Assembly (NCBI GenBank): GCA_014905825.1
Contig: JACGCN010000027.1
Coordinates: 558,001-622,000, forward strand
From: Lyophyllum atratum
Taxonomy: Eukaryota > Basidiomycota > Agaricomycetes > Agaricales > Lyophyllaceae
Length of the DNA stretch: 64,000 bases
Direction of reading: 5' to 3'
Positions 36,613 through 47,391 of this stretch are shown here, one piece after another. The notes beneath the pieces were generated by a model, which was given only the letters and a program-made list of their open reading frames with translations, made no database searches and had not been told where the DNA came from. Position 1 is the stretch's first letter. Each line of letters begins with the position of its first letter. Position numbers and translations under genes: made by a program.

Positions 36613-37149
36613 TCACGACATGTTGCCGCATCTTGAACAGACTTCCTCTGTATTCATACTGCGGATTCAAGCCCATTAGTTAGTATGGAGAGGCATTTTT
36701 TAAGCCTTCCACTCACAAAAGGCAGATAAGCCCGATAGGGAAGAGAAGCTGAAGCGCAAGACAATCTCAGCTTCGTCTCAACATGAACGCAAAACAAAAT
36801 TCTGACCACTCCTGTGATGATTCCACAAACGCCGTATTTTGTCGTCCTCGAGTGATTACCTTGTGCACATAGTGCGAATTCTGCGCCGAATTTGAGCATT
36901 AAAAGTTATAAATTACGCGAATATTGAGGAACGCGTACGGGCATTGCGATATTGACCGCCGATGTCTGCTGCAGACATTGTCTGTATAGGCGGAGGTGGT
37001 GTAAGCGCAGGTTGTGTTGCGTGTTGCCAGTGTGATTGCGGCTGAGGTGCTTGCTGCCAGCTGGGCTGGGGTTGCTCAGCGCCTGGATATGTTGGAGGAG
37101 GTGGTGCGGATTGGGCTTGTGTTATTTCCGGGGATTTTGTGTCAATCAT
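36613..37149 (-). CDS. BRI3/LITAF-like small membrane protein, copy 2
   Basis: Shortest of the three. The chosen start is MIDTKSPEITQAQS at 37149, since the frame further up does not resemble the relatives. Exon 1 is Pro/Gln rich and ends MSAADIGGQYRNAR. The following exon reads EFALCAQGNHSRTTKYGVCGIITGVV. A further exon supplies FPIGLICLF-type hydrophobic sequence and the last one ends TEEVCSRCGNMS. The MSA-x-x-x-G-x-QYR-x-A junction block and the C-A-x-GNHSR-x-(T/K)KYGVCGII block are almost identical to copy 1, so these two are the closer pair. Confidence 0.58.
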
Positions 37150-37870
37150 CTTCCATGTGTGATTTTCGAGATTGGAGGAAGGTAAAACCGATAAAAAGGA
37201 TGGATGGCGCCGGCACAGAAGGGACCCAAGACTGAAGAGTCTATACCTTGCATCGTCGGCCGCATCGGTATATAAACTCCTCGATTGGTGGTGTATTGTC
37301 AATGCTTAGAGGCTGCGGAGCCGTCAAGCGTGCAAATGCCAACTGCGGAGCGATTCCCATTGCTGTGCTGTTCCGGGATTTGATATCAGTTAGGAAAGGC
37401 TGCGACCTGGGTCGCATCATTTGTTGCGGCAGAAACCCTGAATCATGTTCTGTTACGGTAGAAGAGGGGGGGGAGGAAGTCAATGCACAAGGAGACTAGG
37501 GAATCGTCGATTATGAGTTTTCCTCCACGTGCAAAGCTTGAGATCTGGGATCTTGATCACACTGTACAGCACCGTGGTGGCCATTGCCTGCACCGAGCTT
37601 ACCTCCATCCTTGATGGTGAGGTATGCTTAGCTCTGCGCCATCTTACATCTAACGGATGCCAGAATCAGACCGCAATAAATTGGTACTCGTGCATAGCTT
37701 TCCTGGTCACTGCTTCTCCATCCGCAGTGGCTGATAGCGTTTGATTGATACTCTCAAGGCTATCCAAGCCGCAGCTTGTGAGTTCCTGTATCCCAGCGAA
37801 CTGCGTAATTCTATCTATGAAGAGTGTTAGACTTCAGCGCCATGCGCCAGGGTTATCTGGTCTCTCACTG
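37150..37870. other. Intergenic, no gene supported
   Basis: Promoter side of BRI3-like copy 2, then the edge of repeat copy B. A minus frame at 37241-37483 has no family match. Confidence 0.4.
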
Positions 37871-37871
37871 C

Positions 37872-38830
37872 ATGCATCTGTGTCAGCCCATCGACCCATA
37901 GATGATAGAAGGAAAGTCGTCTTCGTTAGTATCCGGTCGATGTCATTGATCAAAGGGCAATTGAGGACCCCACATGCCAAGACGACCCTCTCGCGGTGGA
38001 CAATGCATCCACTTCCAAGGTATGCTCCCTTTGCTCGTTCGCGTTTCCCATGACGCGCTTGCCTCGAACTGGGAGACTCATTTGTCAGTGATCTCAGAGA
38101 TCCTGCAGCTGCTGAGCAATGCTCAGTTGAGGCTGTTGGAATCAGATGGATTTTCTTGTGCCAGAAAAGGTTTGTTGAGGATCCTGTTGAACATTCGGTC
38201 CGAATCCGTGATCATCGCGAGACTCGGAGTTGACGTTGATCTCGAGTCCTATAAAGAGATAGATCGATACATCTCCGACGTCCTCAACACCTGTCGACGC
38301 TATGAACGACTACAACGTAAGATGCCCGGTATTCTGCATAGCAGTTATCCCTACCTCTGTAACGTTCACTGATCCCGAAGAGATTCATGTCCGTGCTAAG
38401 TTTCGAGTCTTTAGACATTAAACCTTCTCTTGGAATGCTCGGAAGAATACATGCAAGAATTCGTCAGGGAACACGACGACGTAGACATATCCGAGTACAT
38501 CGTGATCATAAACAACCAAGAGATCTCGAGGATCTCGAATGGATCCTCTCTTCCAGTTGACTCATCTCCCACTGCCTTTGTGGGGCACACTGTCCAGGAG
38601 ATCAGGGATTGGTTCGATGCCAATATCACCCAGCCCCGACGGAGAGGGTTCATGCCACACTGCTTCTTGGTGCTTGACGCGCAAAGCATCGAGGATGAAA
38701 CCTGTCTTTTTGTGTGCACGCGGGACGCCCCCCTCGAATCACGGCGCTGCGACTTTGACGAAGCTCTGCAGAGCGCAGTGTTCTGCAACCGCGGTCACTC
38801 AATTGAAGATATTTAGCCTGGGTGTGATCA
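37872..38830 (+). pseudogene. Local repeat family, copy B (best 5' half, deleted 3' end)
   Basis: The 5' exon (from MPRRPSRGGQ, 37974) is open through LVRVSHDALASNWETHLSV, LLSNAQLRLLESDGFSCARKGLL, SVIIARLGVDVDLESYKEIDRYISDVLNTCRRYERL and ILHSSYPYLCN. A GTTCAC donor and CTTTAG acceptor (about 38360-38413) join it to TLNLLLECSEEYMQEF, DISEYIVIINNQEIS, PVDSSPTAFVGHTVQEIRDWFDANITQP and FLVLDAQSIEDETCLFVC. Compared with copies A and D about 150 nt are missing between GAAGA and TATTTAGCCTGGG, so the protein ends early at HSIEDI. It could still be expressed in shortened form. The family is unrecognised. Confidence 0.55.
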
Positions 38831-39441
38831 GCCCTTGCTGGCAGCCTTCCATGGACTTGTCAAAGTAACTGAGTTATGTGCCGACAAGTAGGGAGCCAAT
38901 TCCGCACCGGGCCGAGTGTAAATGAGGAAGCTCGAGTTATCATAGCGAAGTTATAATCCAGGATTCACATGAAATTCGAGATAGGGTTCCATCGCGTTCA
39001 CCAGAGCTAGTCTAGTATGTGCAATGAGATGGACAAGGGTGTGTAATTTCACTGGTCGTCACATCCGGACTCCACTGATGGCGGAAGGGTTTGGGAGGGG
39101 GAGCGGGACAGACACGAGTCACAGAGACGAACGGGAGCGGTCATCGTAATGATCTATAGATCGAAATCGAAAGCGGCTGCGTTGATAGTGTGGAGAACTT
39201 GACATCTAAACAACAGAAGAGCATCTCGACGGTGTGTATTAGTGCAAGTTCGAGGAATGAAAACATGAAAATAAAGATACAACAAGGATCCTAATATAAA
39301 CAACATGGCTAGATGCGAGTCCATAACCCATCCGATATCCCCTGGTACAAACTGAAGGGGTGATGGAGATACGAATTAAGAGGTCGATCCGAGCACCGAA
39401 ATGAAGACGACTCACAAAAGCCTATCCAGATGATCAGAACG
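38831..39441. other. Intergenic, no gene seen
   Basis: AT-leaning sequence between repeat copy B and the 3' end of BRI3-like copy 3. Nothing recognisable. Confidence 0.45.
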
Positions 39442-40278
39442 TTAAAACCTCTGACCACACCTGACGCAGACGTCCTCCTTGTCAGCGCTAAACCCGGAGT
39501 TAGTAAGGAGGTATATATAGAGAACTAAACGCGATAAGACGTACAACAAGCAGAGGAGTCCGATTGGGAAGAAGACCTGAAACGCCCCCATAACGTCAGC
39601 CTGGAATAGCGATATGAAACGCTTGGAGTACTGACGATAGCACCGATGATACCAAGAACCCCGTATCTCACTGTCCGCGCATGGTTTCCATACGCACACT
39701 GCGCAAACTCTGAAAACAACGCTTTAGCTCGATGCCCTCCATTCAGAAAACTAGACAGAGGACGAACGGGCAGCCTGATATTGCTGGCCTATTTGAGCCT
39801 GCGTTGGGAGGGGCTGCGTCGCCAATGGAACTCCCATAGGTACTTGTTGTTGCACCGGGAAGGCACCTGTCGGATAGGCTCCCATAGTCATCGGCACTTG
39901 CTGCGATGGATAGGCCCCGAGAGGCAATTGCTGTTGTGGCAGGCCTCCCATTTGTGGTGACATCGTTCCCATTGGCGATTGCTGTTGTGGAAGGCCTGCC
40001 ATTCGCGGTGACATCATTCCCATTGGCGAATGCTGTTGTGGCAGGCCGGTCATTTGTGGTGTCATCGCTCCCATTGGCATTTGTTGCAGTGGCATGGTCC
40101 CTCTAAGTGCTCCTTGTTGCGAGGCCATGACTCCAAACTGCGACTGTTGGGGCGTGCCTGTTTGTTGTGGATATCCTGGTGCTGAGTATGTCGTTGAGGG
40201 GTAGCCTGGGGGCGATTGTGGAGGGGGCGTTCCGGCCATTTTCGTGTCGACGGGGAAGGTTTGTGGTGGTTGAGTCAT
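39442..40278 (-). CDS. BRI3/LITAF-like small membrane protein, copy 3
   Basis: Exon 1 starts MTQPPQTFPVDTKMAG at 40278 and encodes a Pro/Gln/Met-rich leader containing a 17-residue internal repeat (QQQSPMGTMSPQMGGLP type), ending QIGQQYQAAR. Next come EFAQCAYGNHARTVRYGVLGIIGAIV, then VFFPIGLLCLL, and the last exon ADKEDVCVRCGQRF. It has lost the second Cys of the GVCGII block (Leu here) that copies 1 and 2 keep, so it is the most diverged. Repeat copy B lies between it and copy 2. Confidence 0.58.
39920..40075. repeat. 51-bp tandem repeats inside BRI3-like copy 3
   Basis: About three units of 51 bp (17 codons), containing TTGCTGTTGTGGCAGGCC and CATTCCCATTGGCG words, with several mismatches between units. 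They keep the reading frame and lengthen the Gln/Pro/Met-rich leader. Confidence 0.7.
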
Positions 40279-40965
40279 GTGTATTCGTTGAACAAGATTG
40301 TTTACGGCCGTCGACCGCTCCCTTTATGAACGATGCTACGCCAAGATAAACGCTGTCTATTATTAGGTCGTCCCTGGATAGGCACATTGACAGATCATTG
40401 TTGCATAGCACAGGCGCCTGTTGGAGACGTATTACCGTGTTCAGTGGGGAGGACGTGGTTGATGTGACTCTCGAAGACTGTCGATGGTAAGGCGTTGTAT
40501 GGGTAGTACCGGGATCACGCCGATGTACTCATGCTTTGCTGTATTGCAGGACGATGGAACGATGAAACGACCAAATCAATAAGCGCCCTGCATGTCGAAC
40601 TCGCGCTAGCCTCGAGGGACTTAATGAGGGATTTGAATGGCCAACAAATCTGTGATCACCGTCTGGGGCGGTATCTGATCAGGGGCAGAAAACTCGCAGA
40701 TAGGGAGAACGCATACATTCGATCCACGCTGTGATTAACAGACACGTCTAATCAGCCCTGAATTTGGACGGGTCCGCCGTACGTGCGCGTGAATTGCGGA
40801 ACGCATGTCACTGAACAAGGAGCCAGGCTCCGATGAACACGCGCTTAGTGAAACGATGGCAGTCCAACTGACAGGAATTGTGGCACGGGCATTTACTGGA
40901 AGGGCAATAGGTGGTATTACTAGTCGAGAGTATCGAATATTCCCGGAAATAAACACTGGGTATGT
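40279..40965. other. Intergenic, no gene seen
   Basis: Contains the promoter of BRI3-like copy 3 and the 3' flank of the TMEM97-like gene. Short frames lack motifs. Confidence 0.45.
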
Positions 40966-41591
40966 TCATCGCGTTTTCTTGTCCTCTTCAAGGCGGGCAG
41001 CCGCCCCAAGGACTTTTTGGATGCGACAGAACATATCTGCGCCCATAGCACCAACTGCGGAACTGGTGTCAGCGTGTCTCGTTGATCAAAAGTGAAGGAA
41101 AACTCACAAATGATGGCATACGACCCATACATCATGTACAGCACCATTTTTTCCTGATCAGTCATGAGTTTGTTATGATAAAACTCGAAGAGACAGGTGA
41201 TGGTAGTTCCAAAGCAGACGGAAGCCCAAAGCAAGATATGCGCGGGCGCCTTGTGAGACTTGGTACGTAGGGACCAAATACCCCATGCCGCGACTGGCAG
41301 CTGGTAGAAAGGCTCTGTGAGGGTGAAAAGGCGAAACCATGCCGGCTGTGCTATGACGAGTTGGTCATTGAAGTGTGTTTTGTACCAGTGGTGCAGTGAC
41401 AGAAGGCTTGCAGGAGCAATACCAGAGGGGTATAGTGGAAGACTGTCAAAGACTAGGACGTTGCAGTTGAATTGTCGCACAATAATGCTCAAACGAATTG
41501 ACGTACAAATGACTATAGGAATGTAGCTCAGGAAGAAGAGGACATATAAGCTGTCCCTGGCGCGATGAGTTGGGGGTAATGGTACAGACAT
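40966..41591 (-). CDS. TMEM97/EXPERA-domain ER membrane protein
   Basis: Fungal relative of the sigma-2 receptor TMEM97, a four-helix ER protein of the EXPERA fold linked to sterol handling. Exon 1 starts MSVPLPPTHRARDSLYVLFFLSYIPIVI; a GTACGT intron leads to FDSLPLYPSGIAPASLL, then HHWYKTHFNDQLVIAQPAWFRLF, EPFYQLPVAAWGIWSL, and HILLWASVCFGTTITCLFEF. The last intron, ending CCGCAG, joins to GAMGADMFCRIQKVLGAAARLEEDKKTR. This choice of acceptor gives the family-like helix and a C-terminal KKTR, which fits a KKxx ER-retrieval signal; using an acceptor 8 nt upstream gives a longer unrelated tail. The start is 151 nt from the divergent methyltransferase gene. Confidence 0.82.
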
Positions 41592-41742
41592 GGTAGTCCA
41601 AGTCCAACCCGTCTGTGTTTGGCGGAGAGGTCAGGGGCAAATACTTTTTAAATTGATCCCAAGGTTGATCTAATAAAACGCGTCCGAATCGAGGCTAAGC
41701 AAATTCTGCAACGCGTCTTGCTCTCTGCGCCCTCACCGACGT
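41592..41742. promoter_or_regulatory. Short bidirectional promoter
   Basis: Only 151 nt separate the start codons of the TMEM97-like gene (minus) and the H3K9 methyltransferase gene (plus). It contains an AT-rich core (ACTTTTTAAATTGATC, about 41650). The spacing forces shared control sequence. Confidence 0.6.
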
Positions 41743-44700
41743 ATGTCCAAGAAATCGCCCGGGCCAGAGTGGGTGGTAATGTCTGGTGAGCATTGTCTGC
41801 AGTGGTTCGTCCTAGGAAACCCTAACAGTCAATACAAGTGACGTCCTCAGAAGACGAGGCATCGGAAGAGGACGAGTTATCTACTCACACGCTAAAGAGG
41901 AAGGGCCTGACTTCAGCGCCCCGCGCATCTTCAAAACGCCGTAAGATGTCATTGCCAGAACGGAATGGTCAGCTCTCCTTCTGCTTAGTGACCGATGTGC
42001 TAACCCAACAAGCGGCGTCTCTGCAGGGATCAGCAATTCCTCAGAACGCGCCTCCAAGGTTCCTCGTTTGGAGGGAAGAGAGAATGCGGCTGCTGGCTCA
42101 TCGAAGCCTGCTGTTCCACTTCGCCTCCCAGTTCGCGAACCTGGACGACCTTCAGAACGTGCAGGAACAAAACATACTGCTGCTGGTCCCTCCTGCAGGA
42201 ATAAAGACAAGGAACAAGATGGCTCGGCCACATCTCCTCCTGCTTCAACGAGCCCCCCACCTCAGCGACCAACACTTCAGATGGGCAATAAAGATGCGCA
42301 GAAGAGGAAAGGTAAGAGGAAGGAGCTGCGGCCGAGTGGTACGTTTTCATTCGTGAACAATAGGCGCCACGCGTTCAATTCAACCACATAATCAGATCTC
42401 TTGAAGCCCCCGCTCAAATCTTCTGTTCCCAAACGAGCGCAACGTAGGCTTACGCTTTTCCTGCCTTGCACTACGCACTTAACACTCATGTTCAGCCAAA
42501 CCGGCAGCTTTGCGGAGTTCTCCCGAGGTTATCGAGATCAGTTCAGACGACGACTCGCCCCCTCCTCCCAAACCACCTCCAACAATGCGCGGCATGTCAT
42601 ACAAGGGACCATCATCTGGCATCCGTATTTCCAAGAATGGTGCACGGCCCGCGCTGCCAACCCGGAAGTCTCTCCCCACAACCGTAATCGTGCTCGATGA
42701 CTCCGATGAAGATGTCCCTATACCAGCCAGGCCCGTCGCGTCTTCGAGTGGCACTACCCGTGTGCCAAGCAACGCAGCAAAGCACAAGAAGTCCAGATAC
42801 CAGGTCATGAGAGACCCTTCAAGTTCTCCGGACGATCGGCCGAAGAAGTCTGTTCTCTATATTGCTGCGAAGTCGCTTCCCGTGCGAGTGTCTAGCAGCA
42901 GCAGCATGCCCGCGCCTGCTGTGAGCTCCCTTCCTCCTGCCCCTTCACGTAGCGCCACAACTGCACAAAGTTCCGACAAGATGCAGGTGGACGTCACTGC
43001 AGCCATGCGACCCTCGACTACGAAATCTGTCAAGGACAGAGTGTTCGGGAGCCGTTTTGAGAAGCGAACGGGTAGCAACGCCTACAGTCCTGCAACGTCT
43101 GGTAGTTCCGTTCCCTCCGCGTCTTCCCGCAGTGCTATAACTGGACTTGGCGTCGACAAGACCATTCCCGCCTCGACTTCGAAAGCCGTACTGGGGAAAG
43201 CTCTACGGAGGAAGCGAATGAGTACTAGCAGCGACGATTCCGGAGATTCTGGCAGCCCTCGTCCTCCTAACCCTCGTCGTCCCCCTACAGTTGTGAGTGC
43301 CATTGACAAATCGGCGGCAGACAGTACCGCAACCATGCGACCCTCGACCTCGGTATCATCGCAGAGCGCGCCCCATGACCGTTCCACGAAGGCAATGGGT
43401 AGCAATGGCGACGGTTCCGCGAAATCTAGCTGTTTCGTTCATCCTCTTTCTCGTCCTAACACTGCACCTGGCCTCGCTGTTGACAAGGCAGCAGTAGACG
43501 GTACCGCAACCGCGCAATCCTCGGCTCCGAAGTCACCATTAGGGGAAGCGTTCCAGAGCCGTCCTGCGAAGCTGCCTCAGCCATTGCCTTTGCCAAAGCC
43601 TCGCAATCTGCCGCAGACCACAGCTGGAAGCAGCACCAAGGCGGACACTTCGGCCAGCAGCGACAAGCCACCTGCATTGAAATCGAGACCCCCGCTTCCC
43701 GGACGAAACAAATCTTCGCTACCTGGGCCTTCGAAGACAGTGCCAGCAGACAGCCTCGCTGTGGCCCAGGAACCCAAGTCCCCTAACCCGACGTTACATA
43801 CCAAGGGGGAGCCCATCACACCGTCTCGTATAGCAATGCCTCCTTCACCCAGCAGACGGTGGTCAGGCATAGATATGAGCGGGCTGGAGGATGTGCTTGA
43901 TGCAACCGTTCCCTTGTCTTCAACGAAACCGAGGGGGCCAACTCTGCTTGGGTGGAAGGCACCCTCTTCATCCGATACGGTGCCAAACATGCCGATTGAT
44001 AATTTCTTCGTACGTTTGACAGATTGTTGTGCAACTTATGTCCATTGACCACCGTACTTTCATAGCGTCCCACAGCATCTACGTCCGCGTCTATGGTCAG
44101 TTCGAAACTCGCACTAGTAATATGTCTACTGACAATCTCATTCAAGGACTCTAAGGGGAAACAGAAGAGCCAAGCCCCACCGTCCTCCGGCAGCGCAACC
44201 AAGATCCCCCCATTGGCGAGCACAGTCACCCAAGCCCGCCCATCCAACCCCAGCAGTCAGGCGCTTGGATCATCCATGGACCAGGCCATCGACCTTACTC
44301 TCGATGATTCCGACGAGGAGGTGGTGCCTCCCCCACCACCCCCGCCTCCCCGACCTGCCGACGAAGGTGTCAAGGAAGCTCTTCAAAGCTCGATGGTCCT
44401 GAAGCGTTTATTGGCAGGTGCGAGGTCATCACAAAGGACCTCGCCACTTGCGTCGACTTCTCACGATGAGATGTCGCGTGCGGACACGGACGAGCTCAAG
44501 CTGTCCCCGGCGAAGAGCACCCTCCCTAGCCCTCCTGCTGCCACTCCTATGCTTAGACCGCCACCTACCACGATACCGCGTCCCCTGCCTTTGCCTTTGC
44601 CTATCCCTCGCCCATCTCAGCTTACCCGTCAGCCTGAGCAAATTCCTGCGCCAGCATCACCGATGCCGTCTAGCAAGACCCCAGAAGTCCCAGAAGCCCC

Positions 44701-47200
44701 AGCAGCTCCAGAAGCTCCAGAAGCTCCAGAAGCCCCAGCATCCCCAGAATCCCCGAAGCAGTTGCTCATTCCTATGGAGACCCAAGATGACCAGCAACAC
44801 GATTCTCCGATTCCTGAAAGGGCTTCGAGTGAAGAGAGCAGTGGCAGTTCTAGCTCTGAGAGCTCGTCCTCGTCAGGATCTTCTGACGGCCATGTTACGC
44901 CGCTACCAGTCATCTTGCCACACAGGAGCGCTCGAAAGTCGACAAGTCGTGGACGCTTTAGGACTCTGCGAGGTTCAGCCCCTGTCAGCTCTTTGGCCCC
45001 TCGAATTGCGGGAATAAGGCCACCATCACCACCCGCTGTTGTCGCTGAGAGCATTACACATCTTGCAGCGGTTACACCCCCTCAGTCCCTCATAGAGGTG
45101 CCCGAACCTGCTACTCCTGAGGCGTCTGCAATTCCTTCGTCAGCTGCGCCCCAACATCCTGAACCTCTCGATGCTCTAATACAGCCCGTCGACGTAGAAC
45201 AGCCATCACCATCCGCTGCTGGTTCTCCGACATTTGATTCAATCATGGCGGAGGTCATGGCGGAGGTCCTGGCTTCCGGAGAAGTAGTGATGCCTGAACA
45301 AGATATGGTTCCTGCCGCTGTGGAACCTCCACCCGTCCCCGAAGAGGACGATTCTGACTTGGAGTATGTTGATGAAGCACTGCCTATCCTGCCACTGCCT
45401 GGAGGAGCGAACGAAGACCTCGCAGACGTACATATCGCTTTCTTCCTGGGCCAAGAATGATTTGACTGATTATTGCTGAAATTTCAGATGATGGACGTAG
45501 AAGACGAACTGCTCACATCGTTAGCAGTAGTTTCTAATGATTCAGACGTTCAGGAAGGGAGCCCCGATCCCCTTGGTGCTTCCTTGGCTGCCGAAGAAGT
45601 ACTTGAACAACCGAGGCGCTCAACGCGGTCTTCTCGCTCCTCCACTTCATCTGATATGCCCTTGAGGTACTTCTCGGACCAGAGCCAACTCGTGACGCCA
45701 GCCGAAACACCCTGTCCCAGCCCGTCACCGGACCCCAATATGCCGGTGCCCGTCAAGATGTTCGGGGGCTTCGCAAGCCTGAACTGGAAAACATTCCGCC
45801 AAAATCTGGACAACTTCAAGCCGAAATGCTACTTCGCGAGGGACCTGCCGCACCACCTCCAAGACACCATCAACCGCTGGCCAGATATCGCGCGGCAGCA
45901 TCGCACTCTAGCCAGGGTCCTACAAAGCGCGATCCAGGAAAACACAGCGGATGACGAACCGGATGCTCCATTTATCGAGATTATCAACGAGGTGGATGAG
46001 GATCCGACGCCGCCTTGGGAGTTCCACTATTCGAACAAGATGTGGCATGGGGAGGGTGTTCCGCCGACGGACGTGAAGAAGCTTCTCAGTTGCAACTGCA
46101 TGGGGAAGTGTGACCCGAAATCGAAAACCTGCGCGTGCCTCAAACGACAGCAGGGTTACACCTCTGACGTGGCAGGATGTCCGGATTTTATTTACGATGG
46201 TAAGCAGCGCCTCAGGGCGTTAGGCTATCCCATTTTCGAGTGTAACGACCTATGTGGGTGTGGGGATGAGTGCCGCAACCGGGTAAGGTATCTCAGCATT
46301 GTTATGTGCTCCCCAGTCTTGATATCGTCTCTTCCTTAGGTGGTGCAGCACGGTCGCCAAATCGCGGTCAGCATTCAGAAGACTGCAGAGAAGGGATGGG
46401 GTCAGTGCCAATCCATCAGATACTTGATTACATGCATATTGAAAGGATCAACATCCAGGTGTCTTCGCTGGAAATAAGAAGATCCAGATGGGGACATTTA
46501 TCGGTATATATGCTGGTGAATTGTTGACGGATAGTGAAGGGGAGGCTCGTGGAGAGTAAGCGATATTCCAATCAGCCCTGCTTCTTATTCTCATTTGCCC
46601 ATTCTAGGAAATATAACAAGTTTGGGAGAACCTATCTGTTTGATCTAGACTGCTACCATCTCAAGGAGGATAACCCTGAATGGGAAATCCAATATACTGT
46701 GGACGCATACCATGCCGGCAATGTGAGTATTTGACAGCAATTCACGCCTTTCGCCTTGACTGAAGACGAATGTAGTTCACTAGATTTCTTGCAAGTGTCC
46801 CCGTCTCCCCCACAGCTGGCCAAACTAATGCCTTTTTCAGAATCACTCCTGTGACCCCAATTGTCTACTAGTGCCCTGTTATATCAACGAATCTGATATA
46901 CAGAAGCCTCTCCTTGTCGTATTCGCGAAGCGCGATATCGAGCCCTTGGAGGAACTCTGCTTTTCGTACTATGGCGACAAGGATGGGGATGACGGGGATG
47001 AGGTGGGTCCTTCGTATGGTCTAATTCTTCATGAAGCTGATCTTCCAACCTAGGAGGATGATTTAATCTCGTCGCCAGAAGATAAAGCTGCGGTGTACGC
47101 CAAGTGTGCTTGCAAAGCACCGAGTTGCACAGGTTGGTGCTTCTTCCTCTCGAAGGTCTGCCTGACTGATCATTATTCCACAGGGTACATGTTCAGATAG
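41743..47200 (+). CDS. SUV39/Clr4-type histone H3K9 methyltransferase with long disordered N-terminus
   Basis: Predicted to methylate H3 lysine 9 and build heterochromatin. The start is MSKKSPGPEWVVMS, joined over an intron to SSEDEASEEDELS; the frame then runs through low-complexity exons to about residue 1100. These contain three hydrophobic-acidic blocks like SUMO-interaction motifs: EVIEISSDDD (about 42525), TVIVLDDSDED (about 42680) and AIDLTLDDSDEE (about 44290), plus a PEAPEAPEAPA repeat (about 44690). The enzyme domain follows: WEFHYSNKMWHGEGVPP, pre-SET cysteines CNCMGKCDPKSKTCACLKR and FECNDLCGCGDECRNR, VVQHGRQIAVSIQKT, GTFIGIYAGELLTD, KFGRTYLFDLDCYHL, FTRFLNHSCDPNC and EELCFSYYGD, and post-SET CACKAPSCTGYMFR at 47200. 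All zinc ligands and the NHSC motif are present. No chromodomain was seen. Intron joins tested at 45427-45487 and the last exon are in phase. Confidence 0.85.
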
Positions 47201-47391
47201 AACAGCGTAGACTTTTCTCCTGTCATCTATATTGGTAGCGAACCTTTCTTGTTTTGAAAATGCTTTCTTTGTTTTGTTCGTGCGGGTTCCTATAATACTA
47301 CACTACACTCTTGTCATTAATGATTAACGAATTATACGTTATGACTCCTCGATCGTATGTTGAAAGTAGCGGTATGATGGTGGGGTACATA

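Noticed and set aside
37241..37483. Possible fourth BRI3-like gene fragment
   Set aside because: No shared block with the three accepted copies.
43577..43990. Minus-strand frames opposite the methyltransferase N-terminus
   Set aside because: Low-complexity antisense of Ser/Pro-rich coding sequence without any motif.
44687..44755. GAAGCTCCA-type triplet repeats as a mobile repeat or CRISPR-like array
   Set aside because: They are a coding Pro-Glu-Ala repeat in frame in the methyltransferase; CRISPR arrays are not expected in a fungal nuclear genome.
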